Origin: Methylobacterium sp. Leaf99
GTDB taxonomy: Bacteria > Pseudomonadota > Alphaproteobacteria > Rhizobiales > Beijerinckiaceae
Length of the DNA: 64,000 nucleotides
NCBI RefSeq assembly: GCF_001422375.1
Contig: NZ_LMMU01000010.1
Coordinates: 122,158 to 186,157, forward strand
Direction: 5' to 3'
Shown here: one piece after another, positions 1 through 8,659 of the stretch
How the letters are laid out: each line of letters opens with the position of its first letter
How positions within the stretch are numbered: position 1 is the stretch's first letter
Notes under the pieces: generated by a model
Seen by the model: the letters and a program-made list of their open reading frames with translations, nothing else
The model's database searches: none
What the model was told of the DNA's origin: nothing
Program-made: the position numbers and the translations under genes

Positions 1-668
1 CGGTCGCCGCGGTCGTCGAACACGCCGACGATGCGGATGCCGGACTCGGCCTGGCCGTCGAGGGCGCGGATGAGGTCTTCGGCCACGGGCCCGCCGCCGA
101 CGATGGCCGTGCGCCGGTCGAAGCGGCCCGCCCGCATCTGGGCGCCGATGATCCGGGACAGGGTGAAGCGCCCGGCCACGAGGAGGCCGAGGCCCGCGAC
201 GAACACGGTTCCGAGCCAGACCCGCGAGTAATGGTCGGCGACCTTGGCGAAGACCATCACGGTCGCCACGACGAGGAAGACGAGGGTCCAGGCCGCCAGG
301 AGGCGCAGGGCCGGTTTGACGAAGCCGCGCAGGGCGCCGATGCGGTAGAGTCCGGCGACCTGGAACAGGATCACGGCGAGGGCGGCGATGCCGAGGATCG
401 CCGTGACGTAGCGCGGACCGAGGAGCACGAGACCGGACAACTGCAGCCAGTGCGTGGCGAGCCCCGTGACGCCGATGACGGCGAAGTCGGCCACTCGCAC
501 GCAGCCCGCCAGGACCACGGGCGAGAAGACCGAAGCCGGTGCCGGTCGGGCCGTGGCCTCGGCCGGGGGGATGGCCGTCATGGCGTCGCGTTCGGTCGAT
601 TCCTGACCGGTGGCCGGGAGCGGTCGTGCGGCGGCTTCCAGGAGGTCACGGACGTCGAAGGCGCTCAT
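1..668 (-). CDS. Polyprenyl glycosylphosphotransferase, N-terminal part (cut by window edge)
   Basis: The frame opens at ATG 668 and runs off the left edge, so about 222 N-terminal residues are present. It shows a Pro/Ala-rich cytoplasmic leader, then four hydrophobic segments between roughly residues 45 and 160, then a Rossmann-like stretch with AIVGGGPVAEDL and a GVFDDR motif. This is the usual front half of membrane sugar-phosphate transferases of the WcaJ/ExoY class, which load the first sugar phosphate onto undecaprenyl phosphate at the inner membrane. The catalytic C-terminal domain lies outside the window, so the sugar cannot be judged. Its neighbours are a glycosyltransferase and export proteins, which fits an exopolysaccharide locus. 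Confidence 0.8.
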   Translation of the reverse strand, partial: MSAFDVRDLLEAAARPLPATGQESTERDAMTAIPPAEATARPAPASVFSPVVLAGCVRVADFAVIGVTGLATHWLQLSGLVLLGPRYVTAILGIAALAVILFQVAGLYRIGALRGFVKPALRLLAAWTLVFLVVATVMVFAKVADHYSRVWLGTVFVAGLGLLVAGRFTLSRIIGAQMRAGRFDRRTAIVGGGPVAEDLIRALDGQAESGIRIVGVFDDRGD

Positions 669-793
669 CGTCAAGGCTTTCGGACTTCAATCAGCGTCGC
701 TGCGGCGGCGACAACGCCCGTACTCTGTCGCGGAGGCCTCACGGAACGCTTAACGGGCGACCGCTCCCGCTCCGATCACGGCGCCCGTTCTGT

Positions 794-2002
794 TCACCCG
801 GCGACGGAACGCGCGTCCGCGCGGGCCCGGAACGCCGCGGCGTAGCCCGACAGCACGTCGGCGCCCATGCGCTTCATGGAGAAGCGCGCCTGCACCGACG
901 CGCCGAGGTCGGCGAACCATGCCGCGCGCACATCCGGAGCTTCGTCGATCACCCGGGCGATGGCGTCCTCGAGGGCGCCCGCATCCCGGGGCGGGACGAG
1001 GCGGGCCGCCGCCGTCCCGAAGATCTCGGGGATCCCGCCGACATTCGTCGCCACCAGGGGATGCTGGGCGGCGGCCGCTTCGAGGACCACGTAGGGCAGG
1101 GATTCGGCCAGGGACGGCACCACCATGATCCGGCCGCGGGCGAGCACCGCACGGATGGGCTGGGGCGGCTCGAACGCCACGGCGTGTCCGAGTCCCATGG
1201 CCCGGACACGGGCGGCCAGGAGGTCGGCATCGGGACCGGACCCCACCATCAGCAGGCGCAGGCTCCGACCCTTCCGGCGCAGGTTCGCCAGGGCTTCGAG
1301 GAGGAAAGGCACGCCCTTGGCGTCGCGCAGTTCGCCGATGTAGAGCAGATCGTAGGCGTCGGCCGTCGGCGGCACGGGCAGGAATTCGGCCTCGCAGATG
1401 CCGTTGTGGACGATGCGGGCGAGGCGGGGCCGCCCCGCATGGGCGCGGTGACGCCCGGCGACATACTCGCTCTCGAACAGGAAGACGTCCGTGCGCAGGG
1501 CCAGGAGCCGCTCGACGCCCATGTAGAACCGGTGCCGGAGGGTGCCGGGCTTGTAGTTGTAGCTGCCGCCATGGGGGGTGTAGGCGCGGATGGGGGCGGC
1601 TCCGGTCACCCGCGCCGTTCGGGCGTAGACGCCGCCCTTGGCCCCATGGCCGTGCAGCACCGTGGCGCCCGTGTCACGCGCCCGCTCGGCGAGCGTCCGC
1701 AGGGCCGCGAGATCCGAAGGGTGCGGGTTGCGCTGCATCGGGACGCGCACGACCCCGAGGGACAGGCTGGGCGCGAGCTCCGCGAGCGCCTGAGCCGCCC
1801 GTTCGCCGCCGGTGCGCGCGTCGCAGACGATTCCGACCTCGTGCCCGGCGGCCGCCTGGAGCCGCGCGAGATCGACGACGTGGCGGAAAAGGCCACCGAC
1901 GGGTGCCCGGAAGACGTGGAGGATGCGGTGCGGGGCGGGGCAGGCACCGCCGGTGGCGGTCTCGGGGCGGGAGGCGATCGAGAGGGTTGCGGACGCGCTC
2001 AC
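794..2002 (-). CDS. GT4-family glycosyltransferase
   Basis: This is a two-domain GT-B glycosyltransferase of about 400 residues. The N-terminal half has the glycine-rich acceptor loop (VFRAPVGGLFRHV) and a HGHGAKGG segment. The C-terminal half has LLYIGELRDAKG, LMVGSGPD and the nucleotide-sugar binding E-x7-E region (PSLAESLPYVVLEAAAA), all typical of GT4 enzymes. I chose the GTG at 2002 because GGAGA lies seven bases upstream. An ATG at 2107 is also in frame, but it adds a low-quality basic and Pro-rich stretch without a clear ribosome binding site. The gene is on the same strand as the phosphotransferase and probably adds a sugar to the lipid-linked repeat unit. The substrate is unknown. 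Confidence 0.85.
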   Translation of the reverse strand: MSASATLSIASRPETATGGACPAPHRILHVFRAPVGGLFRHVVDLARLQAAAGHEVGIVCDARTGGERAAQALAELAPSLSLGVVRVPMQRNPHPSDLAALRTLAERARDTGATVLHGHGAKGGVYARTARVTGAAPIRAYTPHGGSYNYKPGTLRHRFYMGVERLLALRTDVFLFESEYVAGRHRAHAGRPRLARIVHNGICEAEFLPVPPTADAYDLLYIGELRDAKGVPFLLEALANLRRKGRSLRLLMVGSGPDADLLAARVRAMGLGHAVAFEPPQPIRAVLARGRIMVVPSLAESLPYVVLEAAAAQHPLVATNVGGIPEIFGTAAARLVPPRDAGALEDAIARVIDEAPDVRAAWFADLGASVQARFSMKRMGADVLSGYAAAFRARADARSVAG

Positions 2003-2118
2003 GGCGGGGTCTCCAGGGACGGGCGCCAGCGGCGACGCCCGGCTGCCCGTGATCCTGTCCCGGCACGGTGGGTGGAGCGTTAAGGCCCCGGCCTTCGCCC
2101 GACGCATCTCGGAATTGG

Positions 2119-2135
2119 GTTAGGCGATGCCTAAC
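2119..2135. promoter_or_regulatory. Short perfect inverted repeat (GTTAGGC-GAT-GCCTAAC)
   Basis: Seven-base arms flank a three-base loop, between the stop of the polysaccharide export gene and the start of the glycosyltransferase. No T-run follows on either strand, so an intrinsic terminator is not convincing. A regulator site or an RNA hairpin controlling the downstream glycosyltransferase is possible. The symmetry is seen directly; the role is a guess. Confidence 0.35.
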
Positions 2136-2146
2136 GGGACGCGGCG

Positions 2147-2734
2147 CTAGAAGAAGCGCTCCTTGATCACGATGGTGTCGCCGGGCCGGACCGGATAGGT
2201 CATCGGCACGATGCCGGAGACGAGGCCACCCTTGCCTTCGCGCGTCAGGACCGCGTAGTCGCGCGCCGCCCGTGGGCCGAATCCCGCCGCGATGGCGACC
2301 GCCGTCTCGACGGCCATGCCGTTGACGTAGGGGTACTGGCCCGACGTCGTGACTTCGCCGAGGATGTAGAACGGTCGGTAGGCATCGACCTCCACGGTGA
2401 CGTGGGGCTCGCGCACGAAACCCGAGGCGAGCTTGGCCTCCACGGTGCGCGCCGCCTGTGCGGTGGACTGGCCGCCGACCTTGACGAGGCCGATGAGGGG
2501 CATCGCGATGCTGCCGTCCCCGTCGACGGCGTAGATGTTGGAGAGGTTGTCCTGCCCGAAGACGATGACCCGCAATCGGTCGCCCGCCGACAGGGTGTAG
2601 CGCGCACCGATGGAACCCGTTGCGGTGGCATCGAGCTGGTCGGTCCTGAAGTCGGGCCGCAGGCAGCCGCCCAGCGCAAGGCTGGATGACAGAGCGAGAA
2701 GAAGTGTGCGCCGGTTCATCACCAATGCCGCCAT
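2147..2734 (-). CDS. Polysaccharide export lipoprotein (Wza-like, Poly_export domain)
   Basis: The protein has about 195 residues. It begins with a signal peptide ending in a lipobox (LALGGC), so it is probably lipidated and anchored in the outer membrane. It then carries a polysaccharide export domain (LSAGDRLRVIVFGQ) and a SLBB-like domain (YILGEVTTSGQYPY). Such proteins form or gate the outer-membrane channel for capsule or exopolysaccharide. At this size it is shorter than Wza (about 380) and resembles the short ExoF-type proteins of alphaproteobacteria. The ATG at 2734 or 2719 gives a normal signal peptide; a longer frame to 2950 would bury it. It is divergent from the Wzz/ExoP-like gene, its likely partner. 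Confidence 0.85.
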   Translation of the reverse strand: MAALVMNRRTLLLALSSSLALGGCLRPDFRTDQLDATATGSIGARYTLSAGDRLRVIVFGQDNLSNIYAVDGDGSIAMPLIGLVKVGGQSTAQAARTVEAKLASGFVREPHVTVEVDAYRPFYILGEVTTSGQYPYVNGMAVETAVAIAAGFGPRAARDYAVLTREGKGGLVSGIVPMTYPVRPGDTIVIKERFF

Positions 2735-3001
2735 GACCGAGAGTTCTGGACCGCAAGTTCTTGTCCCGACTCCTAGGGCCATATGGTTAATGAATGTTGA
2801 TCCGGCCCCCGGGCGGCCGGTGTCGAAGTCGGACGCTCCGATCGTTTGCCGAAGCCGGACTTGAAATGCGTCCGGGCCAGGGGCGTTTCGCGTTCGGGCG
2901 ATCGCGCCCTGTCTTAACCTGTAATCAACCTTAACGGACTTGAATGGCATGATGACGGCCTCCCACGGCCGACGCCTCGCCCGAGGGTAGAGATCCGAAC
3001 C

Positions 3002-5299
3002 ATGCCGCGTTCCCCGCTGATCCGCCCCGGTCCGTCCCCATCGTCCAACCCGCTTGCATCGTCCGGCCCGTTTCCATCATCTGGGGCCGCGGATGGGCTC
3101 GGGCTCAGCCAGCTCGCCCGCCTCCTGCGCCGGTCCTGGCGCTGGATCGCCGTTCCGACGGTGGTGGCCGGCCTGAGTGCCGTCGCCTTCGTGCAGGTGG
3201 TGCCGCCGCGCTACACGGGTGAGGCGAAGATCCTCCTCGAAAGCCGCGAGGCCGCCTTCACCCGCTCGAGTCAGGAGCGGGGGGAGCAGGCGGTCCCCAT
3301 CGACGAGCAGGCCGTGGCGAGCCAGGTCCAGGTCGTGATGTCCCGCGATCTCGCCCGCGAGGCGATCCGCCGACTCAAGCTCGTGGGCAATGCCGAGTTC
3401 GACCCCGATGTCGCCGGCATCGGTCCGGTGCAGCGCCTTCTCATGATGATCGGCGTCGCCAAGAACCCCCTGGAGCGGGCGCCGGAGGACCGGGTGCTCG
3501 AAGCCTATTTCGACCGGCTCCTCGTCTACCCGGCGGGCAAGTCGCGCATCCTCACGGTGGAGTTCCGGGCGAAGGACCCGGCACTGGCCGCGCAGGCGGC
3601 CAACACCATCGCCGAACTCTACATCGCCTCCCTGGAAGCGGCCAAGACCGACACCGCCCGCTACGCCTCGACCTGGCTCGGGGGCAACATCGAGGCCCTG
3701 CGCACCCGCCTGGCCGAGGCCGAGGCGAAGGTGGAGGCGTATCGCGCCCGCCACGGCCTCATCGGCGGCGGCACGGCCAGCCAGCCCCTGAGCGCCCAGC
3801 AGCTCGGCGAACTCTCGACGCAGCTCTCGCAGGCCCGCACCGTCAAGGCGGACCTCGCCGGCCGGGCCAAGCTGATCAAGGAGATGATCAAGGACGGCCG
3901 CGCCTTCGAGATTCCGGACGTGGCCAACAACGAGATCATCCGCCGCACGGTGGAGCAGCGCATCACCCTGCGCGGCCAGCTCGCCCTGGAATCCCGCACG
4001 CTCCTGCCGGCCCATCCCCGCATCAAGGAACTCACGGCGCAGATCTCCGACCTCGATTCCCAGATCAAGGCCACCGCCGAGCGCATCGTGCGCACCCTGG
4101 AGAACGATGCCCGGATCGCGGAGGCCCGCGTCGAGAGCCTGGGCGCGGCGGTCGATTCCCAGCGCGACGTCGTCTCGAAGGGCAATTCGAGCGAGGTCCA
4201 GCTCAGGGCCCTCGAGCGCGAGGCCAAGGCCCAGCGCGAGCAGCTCGAATCCTACCTGTCCCGCTACCGCGAGGCCTCGGCCCGCGATGCCGAGAGTGCG
4301 ACGCCGGCCGATGCCCGCATCGTCTCGCGCGCCGTGGTGCCGGATGTCCCGTCCTTCCCCAAGAAGGCGCCGATCATCATCCTGGTGGTGGTGATGGCCC
4401 TGCTGTTCTCCATGGGCGGCGTCATCGCACGCCACCTCCTCGTCGATCCCGACAACGGCCGCCGCCGGGGCGAGGACGAGGAACCCGGTGCCGGGGCCGA
4501 GGCGGCCCAGCCGTCCGCACCCGGACGCTTCGCCTTCCCGGAGGCCTCGCCGGGCCTGTCCCGCTCCGGCGTCGCGGTCGCGACCCCCTTCGAACCCCTG
4601 GTCGCCGCAGCCCCCGCTCCGGTCTCCCCGGGCCGACCATCCGTCCGCCCCGGCGCCCCGGCCCCCGGCCGGTTCGCCCTCGACGGCCTCGTGTCCCGTC
4701 TCGGCGAGGATGCGCGCGCCGGAATCGGACGGCGGATCCTGCTGGCGGAGACCGGGGATCAGGCGGGCGACGACGGTCTCTCCGGCACCCTGTCGGGCGC
4801 GCTCGCGGACCTCCTGGCCCCGGGCGCCCGCACCGTCATCCTCGATCTGAACGGGCCCCCCTGCGGAGCCGAGGATGTCGGCCTGACGGACCTCGTCGCC
4901 GGCGAGGCGCCCTTCCTCGACGTGATCCAGCGCGTCCCGGGCTCGCGCCTGGACATGGTTCCGCGCGGCTTCCTCGACATCGACGTCCTGAGCGAGGAAC
5001 CCGAAGCCCTCGAGATCACCCTCGACGCCCTGGCCCAGGCCTACGATTGGGTCCTGTGCCGCCTGCGCGAGGCGGATGGCGAGGCCGCCCGGGCGCTCCT
5101 GTCGGCGGTGGGCGGCGCCATGGATACGGTGGTGATCGCCTCGAACCGGGATGCGGACGATCCCGAACTCGTCGATCTCTACGCCCTGGCGGAAGCGTCC
5201 GGGGCCGGTCGGGTCCTCGTCGCCCGGGACCGGGCCGTCGCCGACATGGCCGCCCGGGATTTCGGCTCCGACCTCGAACTGCGCCGTTCCGCCGCCTGA
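3002..5299 (+). CDS. Wzz/ExoP-like polysaccharide chain-length protein with degenerate kinase domain
   Basis: The protein has 765 residues. It has a Ser/Pro-rich N-terminus, a first membrane segment near 46-66, a long periplasmic part with coiled-coil-rich sequence (about 220-430) and a second membrane segment near 457-477, as in GumC/ExoP co-polymerases that set polymer length. A Pro/Ala-rich cytoplasmic linker follows, then a domain from about 575 in the position of the BY-kinase. There the Walker A segment reads AETGDQAGDDGLSG, with no GK[ST], and no C-terminal tyrosine cluster is present. Kinase activity is therefore unlikely. It is divergent from the Wza-like gene and pairs with it functionally. 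Confidence 0.85.
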   Translation: MPRSPLIRPGPSPSSNPLASSGPFPSSGAADGLGLSQLARLLRRSWRWIAVPTVVAGLSAVAFVQVVPPRYTGEAKILLESREAAFTRSSQERGEQAVPIDEQAVASQVQVVMSRDLAREAIRRLKLVGNAEFDPDVAGIGPVQRLLMMIGVAKNPLERAPEDRVLEAYFDRLLVYPAGKSRILTVEFRAKDPALAAQAANTIAELYIASLEAAKTDTARYASTWLGGNIEALRTRLAEAEAKVEAYRARHGLIGGGTASQPLSAQQLGELSTQLSQARTVKADLAGRAKLIKEMIKDGRAFEIPDVANNEIIRRTVEQRITLRGQLALESRTLLPAHPRIKELTAQISDLDSQIKATAERIVRTLENDARIAEARVESLGAAVDSQRDVVSKGNSSEVQLRALEREAKAQREQLESYLSRYREASARDAESATPADARIVSRAVVPDVPSFPKKAPIIILVVVMALLFSMGGVIARHLLVDPDNGRRRGEDEEPGAGAEAAQPSAPGRFAFPEASPGLSRSGVAVATPFEPLVAAAPAPVSPGRPSVRPGAPAPGRFALDGLVSRLGEDARAGIGRRILLAETGDQAGDDGLSGTLSGALADLLAPGARTVILDLNGPPCGAEDVGLTDLVAGEAPFLDVIQRVPGSRLDMVPRGFLDIDVLSEEPEALEITLDALAQAYDWVLCRLREADGEAARALLSAVGGAMDTVVIASNRDADDPELVDLYALAEASGAGRVLVARDRAVADMAARDFGSDLELRRSAA

Positions 5300-5344
5300 G
5301 ACGGCTGCCTCGGCGAGGCCGCGCGGCGTGTCCCCCTCGGGGGC

Positions 5345-6508
5345 CTACGGCGCCGCGCGCCAGCGGCGCAGGCGGGTGACGAGGGCCGACAGGCGGGGGT
5401 CGCGCTTGATCCGGCGCTTGAGTCGGGCGGTGCCCACGGCCTTGAGGGCGAAGATCCGGCCCCGTAGGGTCACCGGGATCGTGACCTCGCCGAGCTCGAT
5501 GGTCTCGTCGCAGGTGTTGGTCTTGTAGCGCGCCTCGCCGACGCCGAGGTCGAGGGCGCGCCGTCCGCGCTCCGCCTGGTCCCGGACGAGGGACTGGAGC
5601 AGGAGGTCGCCGGGGCTCGACCGGCCCACCGAAGGGTCCTGGTCGAACGACGTCATCATGCCGCTGTAGCGGGCCGCGTCGACGGCGCCGGCGAAGACCG
5701 CGAAGACCCGCCCGCTCTCCGTGGCCACCAGGGCCGCGACTTCGATGGCCGGCGCGTCGGAGCGCGCGTCCCGGCCCGCGCCCGCGGCGATGAACGCGCG
5801 CACGGCCGCATCGGCATAGGGGTTGGGGATGCCCATGGCGGCAAAGCGCGACGCCTTCTGGGCGTAGAACGCATCGAGGTAGGCCGTGACCTCCGCGTCC
5901 GTCCGGGCCACCCGGTAGGCCACCGGGCCGAAGGTCTCGACGAGCTTCTTCTCCTTGGACCGCAGCTTCTTGCGGGCATCCCCGCTGAACACCCGCCTGA
6001 CCGTCGATTCGGCATCGGGCCCCAGCAGGAGGCCGTAGGCGTCGCTGGGCGAGGGCTCGGATCGGAAGCACAGGGGATTGGCCGCGCCGTCCCAGAACCG
6101 GGGCTGGTGCGAGAACGCATAGGCGTCGATGCCGGCGCCCCGGGCCGCCGCGCGCAGCTGCTCGGCCAGATCCGCCGGCTGCAGGGACGCCGCCGCGCGC
6201 GAGGCGAACACCGGCATGTGATAGTTGGCGTGCTTGGCCCCGACGACGCGGGCGACGCGCAGGCCGTGCTCGCGCGTCACGTGGCAGGGGATCAGCACCT
6301 GGGGGCGCCCGGAGGCGTCGCGCACCACGAGGACCCGCACGTCGGTGCCGGGTTCGGCGCGGGCGTAGGCGGAGACCCAGTCGAAGCGCTGATAGGGGGT
6401 GGCGAGGACGGCCGGATCGGCCTCGAGGCCACGCCACAGGGCCTCGACGCTCGCCAGGTCGGAAAAGACCTCCGTCGTCAGGCTGCCGCGTGCCGTGTCC
6501 CGGACCAT
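5345..6508 (-). CDS. GNAT/BioF2-like acetyltransferase domain protein (CelD-like)
   Basis: This 387-residue protein has no signal peptide or membrane segment. The region about 160-330 matches my memory of the acetyltransferase-6 (BioF2-like) domain found in polysaccharide loci, including the basic motif GDARKKLRSKEKKL and a late YKTNTCDETIELG segment. Proteins of this type are often called cellulose biosynthesis protein CelD and are presumed to acylate sugars or lipids; the substrate is not known here. I chose ATG 6508 because a GGAGTGGGG stretch sits just upstream and the normal domain length follows. It converges on the ExoP-like gene and diverges from the deacetylase, in line with a modifying role. 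Confidence 0.75.
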   Translation of the reverse strand: MVRDTARGSLTTEVFSDLASVEALWRGLEADPAVLATPYQRFDWVSAYARAEPGTDVRVLVVRDASGRPQVLIPCHVTREHGLRVARVVGAKHANYHMPVFASRAAASLQPADLAEQLRAAARGAGIDAYAFSHQPRFWDGAANPLCFRSEPSPSDAYGLLLGPDAESTVRRVFSGDARKKLRSKEKKLVETFGPVAYRVARTDAEVTAYLDAFYAQKASRFAAMGIPNPYADAAVRAFIAAGAGRDARSDAPAIEVAALVATESGRVFAVFAGAVDAARYSGMMTSFDQDPSVGRSSPGDLLLQSLVRDQAERGRRALDLGVGEARYKTNTCDETIELGEVTIPVTLRGRIFALKAVGTARLKRRIKRDPRLSALVTRLRRWRAAP

Positions 6509-6689
6509 CCCCACTCCGCTCAGATCGTGTACGCCACCCGTCACCGCCGTCGCTCCCGCCCATCCGACGGGCCACTGGGCGCCCCGTCCCTTAAACGCCG
6601 GGTGAAGCGCCCGCGCCGTCCTGTCGGCGTGGGTAACGAAACCTTGCCGATCCGCGGGGCAGGATCGCCGGCGCACGCCCGGAGGTCCG

Positions 6690-7739
6690 ATGTCCACAGC
6701 CCGCCGCCACCGCCTGTTCGAGGCCGGGTTCCGGACCATCGCGGCCACGGGCGCCGACCGCTGGCTCGCGCCCCTGGCGCGGGGCCGGGGCGTGATCCTC
6801 ACCTTCCATCACGTCCGCCCCGAGGCGCCGGGCGCCTACGCCCCGAACCGGCTGCTCGCCATCACGCCGGCCTTCCTCGATCACGTCCTCACCACCCTCA
6901 GGCGGCGCGGGTTCGCGGTGATCGGCCTCGACGCGGTGCCGGACCGGCTCGCCGGGACGGCGGGCGCGCCGTTCGCCGTCCTCACCTTCGACGACGGCTA
7001 CCGCGACAATGTCGAGCACGCTGCCCCGATCCTGCGGCGCCACGGCGTGCCCTGGACCCTGTTCGTGACGAGCGACTTCGCCGGGGGGCGCGGGCGCCTG
7101 TGGTGGCTCGAACTGGAGCGGGCCATCGGCCGCCTCGGGCGGGTGCGCCTGCCCGGAACGGCCATCGACCTGCCGGCGGGCAGCGACGCCGAGAAGTCGC
7201 ACGCGTTCGAGGCCGTCTACCGCCACCTGCGGGCCGGGCCGGAGGCGGCGCTCCTCGCGGCCATCGCCGATCTCTGCGGGCGGGCGGGCCTGCGGCCGGG
7301 CGATCTGGCGGCGGAGCTCTGCCTGACCTGGGACGACCTGAGGAATTTGGCCCGCGACCCGATGGTCACCTTCGGCGCCCATACGGTGAGCCACCCGATG
7401 CTCGCCAAGCACGACGCCGCGACCCTGCGCCGGGAGGTGGAGGCGGGCCGCGACCGCCTCATGCGCGAACTCGGCCGCCCCGTGCGGCACCTGTCCTATC
7501 CCGTGGGCGACCCGACCTCCGCCGGCCCCCGGGAATTCGCCCTGGCGCGGGACCTCGGCTTCGCCACGGCGGTGACGACGCGCCCGGGCCACCTGTTCGC
7601 GGGCCATGCCGACCACCTCCACGCCCTGCCGCGGGTGTCGGTGAACGGCTGCCACCAGAGCCCGGCCGCCCTCGCGGCCCTGCTCTCCGGGGTGCCGTTC
7701 CTCGCCTGGAACCGGGGGCGGCGGCTCAACGTCGGCTGA
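6690..7739 (+). CDS. Polysaccharide deacetylase family protein (NodB homology)
   Basis: The protein has 349 residues. The NodB-type catalytic core shows the metal and base motif TFDDGYRDN at 99-107, with the DD pair, and the metal-binding H-x3-H in GAHTVSHPM near 229-237, followed by LSYPVGDP. These residues support a metal-dependent de-N-acetylase or deacylase of carbohydrate esters. There is no signal peptide, so it may act on the cytoplasmic side on lipid-linked intermediates. GGAGG lies nine bases before ATG 6690. Its place next to the acyltransferase and the export genes suggests polymer editing. Confidence 0.85.
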   Translation: MSTARRHRLFEAGFRTIAATGADRWLAPLARGRGVILTFHHVRPEAPGAYAPNRLLAITPAFLDHVLTTLRRRGFAVIGLDAVPDRLAGTAGAPFAVLTFDDGYRDNVEHAAPILRRHGVPWTLFVTSDFAGGRGRLWWLELERAIGRLGRVRLPGTAIDLPAGSDAEKSHAFEAVYRHLRAGPEAALLAAIADLCGRAGLRPGDLAAELCLTWDDLRNLARDPMVTFGAHTVSHPMLAKHDAATLRREVEAGRDRLMRELGRPVRHLSYPVGDPTSAGPREFALARDLGFATAVTTRPGHLFAGHADHLHALPRVSVNGCHQSPAALAALLSGVPFLAWNRGRRLNVG

Positions 7740-7773
7740 GCGGATCTTCGTTTCGGATCAGGGGGATGCGCGG

Positions 7774-8145
7774 TCAGCGCCGGCGGTGGCGGCGATAGGA
7801 GCGCGACCCGCCGCCGGTGTCGAAGCTGGCGCTCTGGCGGCCGTGGCGGGTGTAGCGCCCGCGCCGTCCGCGCCGGCCGGTCTCCGCCAGGGCCGGCAGG
7901 GCGGCGGCGATGCCGGGCGGGATGGCGGCGAGCGCCGTCGCCACGGAGGCCGAGGCGGACGCGGCGCCCTCGGCGAAGCCCCCGGCGACGTTCTTGGCGG
8001 CCGGGCCGAACATCGCCAGGCACTGGTTGTAGGCGAGATCGTTCTTCAGGCGCTCGCACTCGCCCACCGAGCGCGGGGCGCCCTGGGCCAGGGCGAGGGT
8101 CGGGGCGAGGAGGGTCAGGAGGACGACGGCCGGACGAATGAGCAT
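7774..8145 (-). CDS. Small secreted hypothetical protein
   Basis: The predicted product has 123 residues: a cleavable signal peptide (hydrophobic to about residue 20, ending ALAQG), then a short conserved-looking helix (ECERLKNDLAYNQCLAMFG) with two cysteines nine residues apart, an Ala/Gly-rich middle, and a strongly basic Arg/His tail. The two cysteines could form a disulphide in the periplasm. I do not recognise a characterised function. The ATG at 8145 was chosen because it opens directly on the signal peptide. Confidence 0.65.
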   Translation of the reverse strand: MLIRPAVVLLTLLAPTLALAQGAPRSVGECERLKNDLAYNQCLAMFGPAAKNVAGGFAEGAASASASVATALAAIPPGIAAALPALAETGRRGRRGRYTRHGRQSASFDTGGGSRSYRRHRRR

Positions 8146-8263
8146 GGTGCGGGGGATCGACCTTCGGCACGGGCGGTTCGGGGAGCGGGACCGTCTGTGC
8201 CCCCGGAGTGCGGCGAAATCCCGACGCGCCGGGTTTCGGGGCCGCATCGGCCGTGTCCGAGGC

Positions 8264-8476
8264 TCAGGTCTCGGGATCGGGCCGCTGCATCCAGCGGATG
8301 AGGGGCATCAGGGGGACGATCCAGGCGATGCCGAGAATGGCGTAGAGCACCGCCTGCACCGGAGCGGGGGTCTGCGAGATGCGGCTGTCGGCGAGCGCCA
8401 TGGCCAGCGGCGCGTAGACGATGACGAAGGCCAGCATCGTGATGGTGCCGATCAGGGAGCGGGTGCGGCGGCGCAT
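8264..8476 (-). CDS. DUF2842 small membrane protein
   Basis: The product has 70 residues. It begins with a basic N-terminus (MRRRTRSLIG) and has two hydrophobic segments, roughly 10-28 and 40-58, separated by a short polar loop, and ends in a polar tail. The opening and the two-helix layout match DUF2842, a family of unknown function in Rhizobiales. AGGAGAAGG precedes ATG 8476 at normal spacing. Confidence 0.75.
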   Translation of the reverse strand: MRRRTRSLIGTITMLAFVIVYAPLAMALADSRISQTPAPVQAVLYAILGIAWIVPLMPLIRWMQRPDPET

Positions 8477-8659
8477 CGGCCTTCTCCTCGGGCGGTCTTG
8501 CAGGAAAATCGGCGGCCCGGAGCCGGGGGTAAGCCCGGCGCGCGCGCGGCGCAATGCGCCGGTCCGTCGCCGGAACGGAACGGCGCACGCCCCCCCATGC
8601 GCCGGAGGCGCCGTCACAGTTCGGTCGGGGGCGCCGTCGCGGTTCGGCCGGGCGCGCCG

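Noticed and set aside
231..2083. Plus-strand frames at the left edge
   Set aside because: They lie opposite the glycosylphosphotransferase and GT4 genes, which have clear motifs; the plus-strand products show no family features.
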